DNA of 64,000 bases from Pomphorhynchus laevis (lineage: Eukaryota > Acanthocephala > Palaeacanthocephala > Echinorhynchida > Pomphorhynchidae): assembly GCA_012934845.2 (NCBI GenBank), contig WNNJ02003440.1, positions 1 to 64,000 of the forward strand, read 5' to 3'. Both the position numbers and the translations under genes were made by a program. Within the stretch, counting starts at the first letter, position 1, and the number at the start of each line of letters is the position of its first letter. The notes beneath the pieces were generated by a model, which was not told the origin of the DNA, searched no databases, and was given only the letters and a program-made list of their open reading frames with translations. Below are positions 58,601-63,660 of this stretch, in pieces.

Positions 58601-61600
58601 AGTTTATAGCGCCTTGAAAAAAAAATTAAATTTTAAATTTTTATGAAAAAATTTAAATATTAAAATTTTTAGCCACAAACGCGTTTCTCCCAAAAAAATT
58701 ATACGCCATTCGAAAGAGCACATGAAGATGTACAACAAACAGACTTTTTGCGTAATTAAGACAAAGTGCCTCAAACTGAAAAGATCCTGAAGGCCTTTAT
58801 TGTTCTTTATATTTTTTTCATGCCTTCAAATTTTGTCTATCGTATGAACAAAGATACATGTTCATCTTGTAAAAATAAAGGATTATTGATAGATTGATAC
58901 AAGTCGTAATGCATTATGGTAGTACGGTAGTCACTGAATTACATCCTTCTAAATAAATAATTTATCTTCTTGGTTCTAAAATGTGACAAACTATTGCTAT
59001 TAAATCTAAATTGCGCTACATCGTATTAAATTTCTCAAACTTTATTAAGTGTTACTTAGTAAGTGTTCCTTATTACATATACAAAATGTAGACTCACGTG
59101 ATAAGTATCACTATCACGGCATCAACAACCATGCTGTTAAGATCCAAAGTGAGGCTAAAGTAGCTATATTGAAAACATCTACAAAACAAATAACATTAAA
59201 ACACAAGTTAGTTAATTCTCGACATTCTCCTCCGCCAAACATAATCTCGTAGATACGCGGGAGTAGCTTTATTTCGCACGGGTCTTTCGTTGCTCTGCAG
59301 AATTTCATTTCCTTTCTCGTCGGATATTTTGAAAGTATCGTTTAAAGTATCGTCGTCCGTACTCACAGTTTTATCGTCGCTGTAGCTGGTATCAGGGTTA
59401 TAGCTGCTTTCAATATCATCTTTAGTAGTAGTTGTAAGTTGTGATGTATCGTTCGTACATTCATGATCTTCTATCATTAGATTTTGGCAGCTATCTCCAC
59501 CTGACAACCGTTGTCCGATATCGAAACCGGGAGCCACGTCCCTTAAAGAAACCGCACCTTGTCGTTGATTAGGATATTCGATGATAGCGTATTTGTTGTT
59601 AGCAGTCACAAGTTTAGCTGGACAACCTATTGGTTCATATTTCGATTCACGTCTATGATTCCGGACAAGTACAGATGCACCATCGGTCATCCATTTTGGA
59701 AACGTTTTGCCTTCATTACTCTTTCTGGGGTAAGAAAATATCCGTTTGTGAGGTGTGTAGTTGGTTGAAGTACATAAAAGACTCCTTATGCTATTGAGTG
59801 CTCTTGGTAATATTATTTGCCACTGATGAATAGACATTCGTTCACTTCGTAACGTGGTAGTTATAGCTGTCCAAATTGTTGAATTGTATCGTTCGCATTG
59901 CCCGTTACCTCTTGGGTTGTACGGTGTTGTGGAACTGCTAGCGATTCCTCTCTCACTGAGAAATTGTCTGACATCCGATGACAGAAACGACGTACCTCTA
60001 TCCGAATGAATATATTCTGGACAACCAAAAATAGCAAATATTTCGTCCAAACAATGACACACAGTTTTAGCAGACATATCGGGGCACGCGTAGGCAAAAG
60101 GAAACCGACTATACTCATCAATCACAACAAGGAGGAAACGGGATCTTGAATTACTCGGTAATGGTCCTTTGAAATCTATGCATAATCGCTCATAAGGGCG
60201 GGTAGCTTTAATTACATGAGCCGTACAGGTATTTGAAAATCGAGGCTTAGAAAATTTACAAGCTTCACAACGTTCACAAATATTTTTCACATCATTTACT
60301 GAGAATGGAAGATTCCGTGATCTGACATAATGAGTTAACCGTCGTACACCGGGGTGACATAATGATTCGTGAAGTTCTCGTAATCCTCTATCGAAATTGG
60401 AAGTAGCACATATTCTAGATAAGGTATCTGCTGGTCCATTCAAAGATCCCGGGCGGTAGAATATTTCAAAATCGTAATTGGCCAATTCTGCTTTCCAACG
60501 TTGTATTTTGTCGTTTTTTATCTTGCTTCCGTTTAGTTGATTGAATATAAAACTAACTGATCTTTGGTCTGTGATGATTTTAAAATGCCTTCCGATAAGA
60601 AAATGTCGCCACTTAATAAGGGATTCCACTATGGCTAAAGCCTCTTTCTCGATTGCTGCCCATCTCTGCTCGCTTACAGAAAGTTTTCTTGAAAAAAACG
60701 CAATCGGACGACCGTCTCCGTTCAGTGTAGCCGCAATGCACGTTTAGAAGCGTCTGTCTCGACTGTTAGCGCTTGAGCGTTATCGATGTGGTATAAAGAA
60801 ACACTCGCAATATCTGCTTTAAGCTTTTCAAATGACAGTTTTGATTCAGCGTTCATAGGGAATGAAGCGTTTCTCAAGAAACGCTGTTTATTCTTTTTTC
60901 ATAATTGCTCAATCTACTAAATGTGGAAAAACATTTGAAGGTAAAACACACCGGCCCGGAAATTACTTGTTTAATGAATACAAAATTCTGTTTTCCATTA
61001 TAAAGCTAGTGATTTTGATTTTGCAAAACAATTTTAACCCAGGTGCGCCTTTGGGGCATCTGGGATATCTCGGGATTAGTCTTCTTTTCGATAGGACGTC
61101 CCCCAGAGCAAAGGCTAAGGTTTCTTAAGCTCCTCGTCTCTCGTTTACTAATCATAGTCCGCGCCGATTTGGATTCTTGGGGGGGGTGAAAGATCACGGG
61201 TGGTATAGTCGGAAGGCGGCGTGTTGGATTGGTTGGAGGGCTCAGATTCCCTGGACCTGAGGCCATGATAGAAGTTTGGAAGACTGAGATTTTCAGCTAC
61301 CGATTATAATCAAAAATTGATCTGTTGGCTGACTCTTGACCTAACAATTTGACTATTTTTCTTTTCTCTGTTTGTGGTGTATTTAAAATTTTTTTTATTA
61401 TTAAAACAATTTAAAAATAATTTTTTAGATTAGTAAATTCACGTTTTTTTTCAATCATTTAGCAAATCAAGCAGTCAAGCTGAGGAAATAACAAGTAGTT
61501 TACAAAAGGTCAATAAATTACTGACAGAAAATGTTCAGCTAAGCAACGAAACACTGCAATGCCTTGGTATGGTTGTTTAGCATCTAATGCGATATATTTT

Positions 61601-62578
61601 ATATAACTAAAATTATAAAGGTTCAAACTATTGAATCATTTTCTGTTAAAATTTATTGCTTATTAATTTTTTATTAATTATTTTAAAGTAATATACATTC
61701 ATGTATATCTACAACACTGGAGCAGCCAGCCAAGTAGATGTAGCGTTGAATCAAGATACATATGTCCTGAGTTCAAAGACGATCAGCACCGGTGTACGGA
61801 TTAAGCAGATAATAAGGGTCGAAACGTGAAATGTAGGTATGGGTTAGTAGCTGATGAGACCCGCTTAGACTGATTAGTAGCGTCCTGCTGTATCAAGAAA
61901 AGGAACTAAACCTGTGAGGATAATATCGTACAACAATCAAAAGAATTTTAGTTCACATATGCAATCAAGTTAAATTAAAAGCATTCATTGCAAGTGACCG
62001 CATGAAAAACAGTGATCCGGCTAGCGGATCACACACATACGGTATGTTTCTAATAGATCGTTAGAATACGATCCCCTACTGAAAGTAATATAGATCAATG
62101 TATATCTACACCACTGGAGCAGCCAGCCAAGTAGATGTAGCGTTGTATCAAAATACAGTCGTCCTGAATTCAAAGACGATAATCACCGGTGTACGGAGTA
62201 GGCAGATAATAAGGGTTGAAACGTGAAATGTAGGTCTGGGTCAGCAGCTGATGAGACCACTCAGACTGATTAGTAGCGTCTTGCTGTATAAAGAATAAAA
62301 ACAATACCTGTGAGGACAATATTGTATAACAATCAAAAGAATTTAGCTAACAGATGCAATCAAGTTAAATTAAAAAACCTTATTAATTTATTTAATTTAA
62401 AGTAGTAATGACTACATAAGAAAGCGGTTATTGGCTATTTTATTTTTCTATTTGGCATTGATTATCCTCACATGAATGAATTTAATAAATAAAAGTATTT
62501 AGCACAATCCTTATTAAATGCGATCGCACAATATTATGAATATTTAATGACACAAGACAAAAGTAATATATTGCAAAA
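34544..62578 (+). CDS. SEC20: SEC20 / BNIP1-like SNARE, six exons, both ends missing
   Basis: Six short exons with GT-AG borders keep one reading frame: 34544-34626, 34677-34757, 50560-50645, 52738-52854, 61463-61566 and 62503-62578, giving about 180 residues. In order the product reads SGLIMSSDSIHTKMADLRQS, DVTAEDVRIQLTKWKNALQ, LREEFDLLD, QYALFRKALLLNAAKKENEN, ADSILRQTTAGKSSSQAEEI, TSSLQKVNKLLTENVQLSNE, TLQCLAQSLLNAIAQYYEYL. This aligns with animal SEC20/BNIP1: an N-terminal helical region, the short LR-x(n)-S/T-rich segment, then the SNARE helix (compare LLKQMSDQVKLSEETLATL in the family). SEC20 works with syntaxin-18, USE1 and SEC22 in Golgi-to-ER retrieval. Introns are 50, 15802, 2092, 8608 and 936 nt. 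The first exon (about 45 residues in human) and the last (KY-x-RRE...membrane anchor) are not in the window or not recognised. Confidence 0.72.
34677..34757 (+). CDS. SEC20: SEC20-like exon b
   Basis: 27 codons, phase 0 at both ends (TTT ACC CGA ... GCA CTA CAG/GTAATG). It is preceded by an unusually short 50-nt intron (gtatgtgc...ttttgatag). The product ends RIQLTKWKNALQ. Confidence 0.65.
35201..37795 (+). CDS. RT-RLE polyprotein of LINE copy A2
   Basis: 864 codons. N-terminal domain (residues about 60-230, ALEAATVLSRCVLQRIESRK), RT fingers at about 330-345 (RRLVAIPKKNGGIRPIG), motif A at about 407 (CVDASNAFNSLNRR), motif B at about 458 (EGVTQGDPLAMA), motif C at about 494 (WFADDANFLG). Then thumb, a C-x-C-x7-H-x3-C knuckle at about 780 (CICNTPACLKHLLSC) followed by RRGGLQIFRHN, and the first nuclease motif at about 846 (DLDARVDIVCTGL). 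The frame stops at ERTI; the rest of the nuclease (NVSIFNNLAESY, KKSKYEERVQQ, FVPFIASTNGG) follows in another frame to 38154. One base is missing there, and the second acidic residue appears as Asn. The listed start is a TTG, not a true initiator. Confidence 0.88.
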   Translation: MNTVGLPSSNVRAKKCRNQSSINQPTSPNSIAQMLSNSAAAPVELVHPLIALDIPRESDVVHNQVESTARQLTLHDIYEIVITWPPALLDPPRCNATNEFVDIMADLYYQASEEVHFQSCSALEAATVLSRCVLQRIESRKTAIIRKAMERRLDLWRNNDFNALFDEARCLQARADLNKYDGKNTEWKTRYCNLVKKGRLSAATSLLSGIQTSGTLRADTLIDGSTVKNLLQRLHPEAAKAKPEALLHAPMMGAVPHHPSTFLAIDASDIVKASHSTFGTAGPSGVDALMWKRMLTAFGTHSKKLAEALAALAVKIASEKVSPNTINAFVARRLVAIPKKNGGIRPIGIAEVGRRIVCKAILQHIKTDLQDIAGLEQLCASQRSGVDFCIHSLRNNFHNNPEFGLLCVDASNAFNSLNRRVALHNMSHLCPSLAQTFQNIYSVDARLILEGGSLHSKEGVTQGDPLAMAIFAMASLPLIRMIRDQCPGVVQRWFADDANFLGPTLMLEKVLNILQQHGPDYGYHVKPAKSALLLHETMTVDQSKFAGVDIRHDGVKILGSFIGSSAFMKESTRERIEDDVYLTDRLTEICSVDPHISYIGLTKSLQWKWTHFLRTTSCSDDDLAPLRDSITGRFLKEMTKQDLSEDWVKVLTSPIREGGLGIIDPLFVKDLEFSSSERMCSSFTSDCQGVVFRTEQQRIGERITAERKTAAIGRFNYAKSNLNEISQEALAYASVYGASSWLSIVPPVRENFHILPREFRDSMAMRYAWEPTDMPTRCICNTPACLKHLLSCRRGGLQIFRHNIVRDILARNLTTVCHGVGIEPVLDSPSVDHIFTNSATTRDLDARVDIVCTGLFPGRFERTI
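37954..38154 (+). pseudogene. C-terminal tail of the RLE protein in a shifted frame
   Basis: 66 codons (SSRAVLRRIAFLQAQRSDQT ... IGVALCRAASICIRGNRS). They match the end of the protein in the copies at 0.2 and 1.1 kb, so this is the true C terminus displaced by the frame change at about 37793. Confidence 0.8.
38354..41278 (-). CDS. ORF2: APE endonuclease and RT of second CR1-like family
   Basis: 974 codons as opened, starting at a TTG; the first ATG gives MDITSNITTQLP about 20 residues in. Endonuclease: VAYTNLRSILPKFDE near 40, ALTETWLHRDIPDG near 66, GDFNIPSAGHIEYY near 175, LSDHCMILF near 250. RT: NNYRAISLTSVVCKVIERIL near 540, LDFSRAFDRVPHKML near 605, GVPQGSVLGPLLFNIFIN near 660, LAFADDVKVWK near 685. 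The C-terminal region contains RHFRLSHRAVDIWNRLP. All domains of a CR1-type ORF2 are present without interruption. Confidence 0.92.
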   Translation of the reverse strand: MVSLESSSRDSILQLGNLARMDITSNITTQLPTASGISVAYTNLRSILPKFDELKAWVILNKPAILALTETWLHRDIPDGLIAIMGYNLVRADRESRKGGGVALYISTSLNITSTRNFKNELGTCEFLSVIVSHFGGPLGIAVCYRSPQSSVLSHEFSTLISQCSELEEYILVGDFNIPSAGHIEYYVLDSSSSKSDADLWNFLTNDLMLEQHVQSPTRFAQNQESCLDLVFSKLITSVGNMSYQSPIGLSDHCMILFNYFSRCMIPKLENLIVSKRSWQQIDEDSLREAALRTSFNCASEDIEVRWHVIESGLVALADKFAPLRRLPKSKAKYPPWFDTELQYALKHRNRLFELSRHQNNFKKRYTMFRNFVNRLKITKRQSFEDQLALQIDTDPKKFWTYVKGSRALLPAISSLRDGNTRVTSPDSMAELFASAFELTPDTFSSICRDAVSQQVEIGSLVLTITAHEVFVELARLSRSSAAGPDDIHPQLLKLLAPVLAEPLASIFELSLRISKLPAAWKKAIVVPIYKNGEKDDPNNYRAISLTSVVCKVIERILNRRIYDHLSSLRILNNAQHGFRPRRSCLTNLLHAREDWVGHVANGYCIDVIFLDFSRAFDRVPHKMLISTLESYKVNRFIIRWIQDFLKDRSFAVRVGQCLSSYRPITSGVPQGSVLGPLLFNIFINQLLDLIEDCSVLAFADDVKVWKLIKTNKDRNDFQNILNIVYRWSLNTGISLNIKKCAHMRLGHSNVSQEYFIGDEFVVSTQSILDLGIIVQNNLKTRANTDRICNAARRMTYIVKNCFKDLSPVCVVRLYNALIRPILEYVSPVVFPCTRTELDQLERILRRFTKLCPQVRYLSYEARIKSLNMPTVYERFLLFDLLAMYRLVNKDENFPANRVELNERDGRRGHSKVLVVYEHGKYPRHFRLSHRAVDIWNRLPVDVVAVHTINEFKSNIKNWIRNENEWWLLQYPWF
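41291..42399 (-). pseudogene. ORF1 of second CR1-like family (one internal stop)
   Basis: It starts MGRRKGNDIPEFISRQ. The finger reads VGCDGDGCNVWTTVTVP ... FICGFC, the same C-x4-C-x-VWT / F-x-CGFC layout as the other LINE family. A long linker is followed by RNRARNRNNCVIFANITESS. After a TAG at about 41600 the frame continues VFSDIFVQGEEDIARSLN, PRLLKVVFDSADNTRAVLAR, DLSVEERLLLNNARANLAFR and ends FVRW. This is an RRM-like ORF1 half. The TAG is the only lesion I see. The likely role is LINE RNP formation. Confidence 0.78.
42583..42614. repeat. Perfect 14-bp inverted repeat, 4-nt loop
   Basis: ttctccttttgaaa / ttat / tttcaaaaggagaa. It lies exactly between the 5' end of the minus-strand LINE and the next plus-strand LINE fragment. 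Confidence 0.85.
42620..43885 (+). mobile_element. Fossil CR1/Jockey-like LINE fragment (third family)
   Basis: RT remains on the plus strand: NHQYAFRPGKSTSDALLSAH at about 42640, SVISPLLFSIFMSDFLA and MYADDLTIITIASSQYY in 42912-43115, then LGLTFXSNLSWRKHI-type thumb sequence at about 43250. The tail ends gataaataaaggatcttgaa. Many breaks. It is the same family as 54.3-56.5 kb. Confidence 0.7.
43886..44350 (-). mobile_element. 3' fragment of a CR1/Jockey-like LINE
   Basis: 91 open codons at 44075-44350 (SNLRYAERLTSLRVGTLKYRR, ETRGHVWKLIKP, HRFATRVING) form the C-terminal domain of a LINE ORF2. Downstream in its sense lies TTTTGTAAGCGACACGAGC with a GAGC-TTGTA-GCTC stem and CATTTGC at 43934-43910, like the terminal hairpin of the main CR1-like family but more decayed. 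Confidence 0.65.
44351..46150 (+). mobile_element. Fossil RTE-like LINE
   Basis: A continuous series of decayed motifs: DHALLLMKLQRL (endonuclease end, about 44420), KWRQVREAIHSIASQLL (44590), SLKSCEAGLRLCLPELL, KKGDHCDFSSYESISLLLAA (45290), and thumb HTFKYLSTVISNACN ... ITKRIVTASKSFNRLNRVW (45990-46090). The order and wording are RTE-like. Numerous stops. Confidence 0.65.
46244..46888 (+). CDS. ORF1 with CCHC zinc knuckle, I/R1-like LINE
   Basis: 214 codons from ATG. The N-terminal half resembles the RRM-like ORF1 half of I-clade LINEs (IIIKLSEPIERPKLYNIFLR). A CCHC knuckle at about residue 180 reads CNLCHGWGHWVSMC (C-x2-C-x4-H-x4-C), and a second partial Cys cluster reads CGYCSSKECIDIEGQC. 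Further ORF1-like sequence in another frame (46915-47286) suggests a frame break at about 46890. Such proteins coat LINE RNA. Confidence 0.7.
   Translation: MIMRVVGFFPIPKLKNLIIIKLSEPIERPKLYNIFLRNFAEQYRNRILLNTVRYYETEVKISFAASDLANAYKDFFNNNLSKVGSLISKPIRAFLKIMNFHPHLEQKDIDALQILFKVSNFRPIKGKNGLPIPIGFVSAPTDIADTLTKTVSNPFVGFNLKFILLNNDDMTFPYCNLCHGWGHWVSMCKAEKICGYCSSKECIDIEGQCSSTPR
49114..49461 (+). pseudogene. RT catalytic fragment of I/R1-like LINE
   Basis: 115 open codons: MPQGNYLSPILFLAASIELF then RLVVYADDTTALFSGRRC. YADD is intact, but the preceding RT motif A lies in a different overlapping frame (48893-49201). Confidence 0.7.
49831..50559. other. Intron sequence of SEC20
   Basis: AT-rich, between the LINE tail and exon c. 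No repeat or frame beyond a weak 74-codon one (50129-50353) that I cannot assign. Confidence 0.4.
50560..50645 (+). CDS. SEC20: SEC20-like exon c
   Basis: Acceptor tatattttag, donor GATGA/GTAAGT. 28 codons plus two bases: KTSLKLQSDCNKKSDQNSE then LREEFDLLD. Charged and helical. It is isolated between LINEs, yet in exact phase with the exons on both sides. Confidence 0.68.
50700..52480 (-). mobile_element. Fossil RTE/Rex1-like LINE in SEC20 intron
   Basis: Minus strand. Sense order: end of endonuclease (SDLRRYVLKARVKRGTELST, then DHYHVVIKLRW, about 52440-52320), RT (NYRCITLLSQTVELFARILE, EEQCGYRPGRGTSDRLFTL, EYGVPHYLRVAVASLYEQGM, VGVGLRPGCCLSPLLFLVYI), thumb (PNVDDFKYIGVLFSMND) and tail (RPRGRPRYRWRDQISKLTED at about 50850). 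It nearly fills the 2.1-kb intron between exons c and d. Several breaks. Confidence 0.75.
52738..52854 (+). CDS. SEC20: SEC20-like exon d
   Basis: Acceptor atattttag, donor GCCGG/GTAAAC. It completes GA|A (Glu), then QYALFRKALLLNAAKKENEN, YYRLMSTTADSILRQTTA and two bases of Gly. It corresponds to the QASWRKANLTCKIAI...LL segment of human BNIP1. Confidence 0.72.
52855..53815. other. Intron sequence, extremely AT-rich
   Basis: TAAT/ATTT-rich sequence follows exon d. An imperfect palindrome occupies about 53490-53640 (aaacattaaaatcaaaatta against taattttgatattaatgttt). Confidence 0.5.
53490..53640. repeat. Imperfect AT-rich palindrome
   Basis: Arms of about 45 bp (53500-53545 and 53592-53638) are reverse complements with a few mismatches, around the centre gatgttgatgctgatcttta. 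Confidence 0.6.
53815..54080 (-). mobile_element. CR1-like LINE, severely 5'-truncated
   Basis: Only the last approximately 65 codons of ORF2 (NNYGLRSFLVAASLAWNQLP) and the 3' UTR with the family hairpin (53834-53849) are left. It is GC-rich compared with its surroundings. Confidence 0.8.
53834..53849 (-). other. 3' terminal hairpin of CR1-like LINE (truncated copy)
   Basis: Sense GCGTGC-gctg-GCACGC, preceded by TATGTAA and followed by ATTTGCCACGTTAAA. Confidence 0.75.
54270..56524 (+). mobile_element. CR1/Jockey-like LINE (third family), degenerate
   Basis: Endonuclease at 54271-54741 (AVCYRPPSGKHDVA, LLLAGDLNRLNF, HTSDHSSILI). RT at 55158-56030 (MAYRPISLLLVIAKILESCF, NQFAFRPAGSTNNALLS, VDISKAFDNVSHAKL, GAPQGSLIAPLLFGIYMNDY, RADDLTIIT in place of YADD). 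Thumb at 56033-56542. A handful of stops and shifts. The 3' end is interrupted at about 56525 by the inverted repeat bounding the Merlin transposase. A tail-like segment (ataaaggattattgatagat) reappears at about 58877. Confidence 0.78.
56525..56699. repeat. Left inverted repeat of Merlin-type element
   Basis: aggatcttttcagtttgagg ... gaatggcgtataaa ... gtttgtggct. It pairs with 58617-58788. Confidence 0.8.
57467..58225 (-). CDS. Merlin / ISXO2-like DDE transposase
   Basis: 252 codons from MDIAKHFYRIRCC. A Cys-containing N-terminal part (residues about 12-65, CRKHLMTLSVRCNKVYWRC) is probably a zinc-binding domain. The DDE core starts at IGGENIIVEIEEKVFARRKY, followed by RMLPQQWVFGGVCRETSEVF, a second acidic motif in IIHSDLWKGYCGV, and FEHRTVNHSVDFV with the closing IHTQQIESTW. 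In the first core motif the usual D appears as E (VEIEEKVF), so activity is doubtful. After ESTWNQA the frame stops; the expected C terminus (SGNRKRWGTHRSMIDSYLVE) continues in another frame to about 57370. Confidence 0.9.
   Translation of the reverse strand: MDIAKHFYRIRCCQVFTELSINSKWYEMVIFGSSFVEIRCCRKHLMTLSVRCNKVYWRCQKSKCSVSTTVRSRTWFEGARLPLRKTIMFMYCWSKQLTSIKFCEEELAIDHSTTVDYNNYMREACADEILKNPCKIGGENIIVEIEEKVFARRKYNRGRMLPQQWVFGGVCRETSEVFLFAVDHRNAKTLNECIKQCILPGSIIHSDLWKGYCGVQTLEGYRFEHRTVNHSVDFVSSEGIHTQQIESTWNQA
58617..58788. repeat. Right inverted repeat of Merlin-type element
   Basis: Reverse complement of the left arm with scattered differences; the outer end is cctcaaactgaaaagatcct. Confidence 0.8.
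58789..59204. other. Intron sequence between Merlin element and gypsy fossil
   Basis: It starts with what may be the 3' tail of the LINE interrupted at 56525 (ending gattattgatagattgatac at about 58900). The remainder is AT-rich without features. Confidence 0.4.
59205..60880 (-). mobile_element. Ty3/gypsy-type LTR retrotransposon fossil (RNase H and integrase part)
   Basis: Fossil of the pol 3' half, minus strand. Sense order: RNase H end (about 60880-60540), integrase zinc finger of HHCC type (about 60390-60240), DDE integrase core (about 60200-59830) and a C-terminal tail. It matches Ty3/gypsy-class elements of invertebrates. Protease, most of RT, gag and both LTRs are not seen, so it is incomplete and broken; one long stretch remains well preserved, suggesting moderate age. 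It lies in a SEC20 intron, antisense to the gene. Confidence 0.85.
61029..61290 (+). mobile_element. I/R1-like LINE 3' tail, 5' truncated
   Basis: It matches 49590-49830 closely: atctcgggattagtct, ggacgtcc(c/t)ccagagcaaag, a G run, then ggcggcgtgttgg. Only about 260 bp remain, ending about 170 bp before SEC20 exon e. Confidence 0.85.
61463..61566 (+). CDS. SEC20: SEC20-like exon e (SNARE helix)
   Basis: Acceptor aatcatttag, donor CCTTG/GTATGG. It completes GG|C (Gly), then KSSSQAEEITSSLQKVNKLL and TENVQLSNETLQCL. The T-x-SL...V-x-LS-x-ETL-x-x-L pattern is the most diagnostic part of SEC20. Confidence 0.75.
61690..62385 (+). mobile_element. Dimeric tRNA-derived SINE (full dimer)
   Basis: Unit A (61690-61970), linker with gatccggctagcggatc (about 62017-62033), unit B (62100-62385). 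Both units contain cagccaagtagatgtagcg and the B-box-like stretch GAGTTCAAAGAC or GAATTCAAAGAC, then gggt(c/t)gaaacgtgaaatgtag and a cctgtgagga end. It fills the intron between SEC20 exons e and f. Confidence 0.75.
62503..62578 (+). CDS. SEC20: SEC20-like exon f
   Basis: Acceptor aagtatttag, donor CAAAA/GTAGAA. It completes G|CA (Ala), then QSLLNAIAQYYEYLMTQDKS and NILQ. It corresponds to the S-S-x-x-L...E-Y/F-x-x-M...L-I segment just before the conserved KY-x-RRE of the family. Confidence 0.6.
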
Positions 62579-62724
62579 GTAGAACAAATCAGATAAGTCT
62601 ACGTATTTTATCAACTTAAAATTAAAAATTGAAATTTTAAATAAAATTCAATTTTTATGAATTGACTAACAAATTAGTTGATGTAAAAAATAAAGATTAT
62701 AAGAAGATTATTAGGAAGATCTCT

Positions 62725-63130
62725 AATCAGAATAAGAATTAGAGGTCATCAGGAGGAAGTGCTATGCTATCAGGTTTCGGTCCCTTACTCCTCTACCCAA
62801 CATAGCAGCGGGGCCAAATACATGCTAATGACGTATCTCCTCTGATAAACCTATCTAGTATCTTATTCTAATACAAAGTATATTATTTATTATCCATCCA
62901 TAAATTCAATGAATTTTTCCTAATTGTTTGAAGAACTTTAATGACTAGTAAATCAGATCAGAAGAACTGCTATGCTATCAGGTTTCAATAAACTGATATT
63001 CCACGATCCCACATAGTAGGGAGCAAATACATGCCAATGACGTTTTTCATTTAAGGAAATTTGATTATTTAGTGTACCAAATATAGTCTGTATTATAATA
63101 CAGACTATATTGTTTATTAGCCATAAAAAA
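62725..63130. repeat. Two diverged direct repeats of about 180 bp
   Basis: 62725-62900 and 62952-63130 share gctatgctatcaggtttc, then a cacatag(c/t)ag core, ccaaatacatgc(t/c)aatgacg and a tatattgtttattag-like end. The second contains a perfect 30-bp palindrome at 63081-63110. No coding potential. Confidence 0.7.
63081..63110. repeat. Perfect 30-bp palindrome
   Basis: atatagtctgtatta followed directly by its exact reverse complement. Confidence 0.85.
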
Positions 63131-63472
63131 ATTCGTTTAATAGTTTAAATTTATTTTGTATAATATTTTGTTGATTTATATATTTTAATATTTTCTGCTT
63201 GATTGTATCTTATCAGATAACTGAGTCTACGTATTATATAAAAATAAAGATATATTACAAATTATATTATTAAATGTATTTTTAAGTGCCATTTTTTAAT
63301 TTATTTCATTATTTAATGTATTATATTTAATATTATATGGTATACATGCTCATTCAAAACTATGTTTCTTGTAAATTTAAATATGTCATCTTTACGATAT
63401 AAATTAAAAGTCGTTTTACATCCCAAGGTGTTTACACTTTAAAATGTAAACTGCTTCACGTGATCACGTTTA

Positions 63473-63660
63473 AGAGACCAGGTAATGACAATAGCTAGGT
63501 CGCGTAGCGCGTGAAGTGAAGGTGGTAGATCTTTATAGATCTTGTTCCAGCCTGCAACCGCCTTAAGCAGGGCAGCTTCATGTCAGATGCGGCTGGATGG
63601 CCCGTTGTAAGTTAAGTCTGAGTCAACTAAACTAGGTGGCGATACCGAAAAAGCAACGTT
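63473..63660. other. GC-richer island of unknown nature
   Basis: It stands out from AT-rich surroundings: aggtcgcgtagcgcgtg, agatctttatagatct (short palindrome), and a possible stem joining gggcagc with gctggatggccc. No coding frame. It might be a SINE or a structured RNA piece; I cannot assign it. Confidence 0.3.

Larger units (their letters stand above)
56525..58788 (-). mobile_element. Merlin-type DNA transposon
   Basis: The inverted repeats 56525-56699 and about 58617-58788 are about 90 percent complementary over about 170 bp (outer ends aggatcttttcagtttgagg). They bound 2.26 kb with an ISXO2-like transposase on the minus strand. I see no clear 8-9 bp target-site duplication (caaat on the left, gaagg on the right). 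It lies in a SEC20 intron. Confidence 0.8.

Noticed and set aside
59205-60880. Host integrase-domain gene
   Set aside because: RNase H and integrase in gypsy order with a broken upstream part indicate an LTR-element fossil.
62405-62474. Hydrophobic frame (KRLLAILFFYLALIILT) as the SEC20 membrane anchor
   Set aside because: It lies before exon f, which encodes residues that must precede the anchor, and its only acceptor would be out of phase with exon e.
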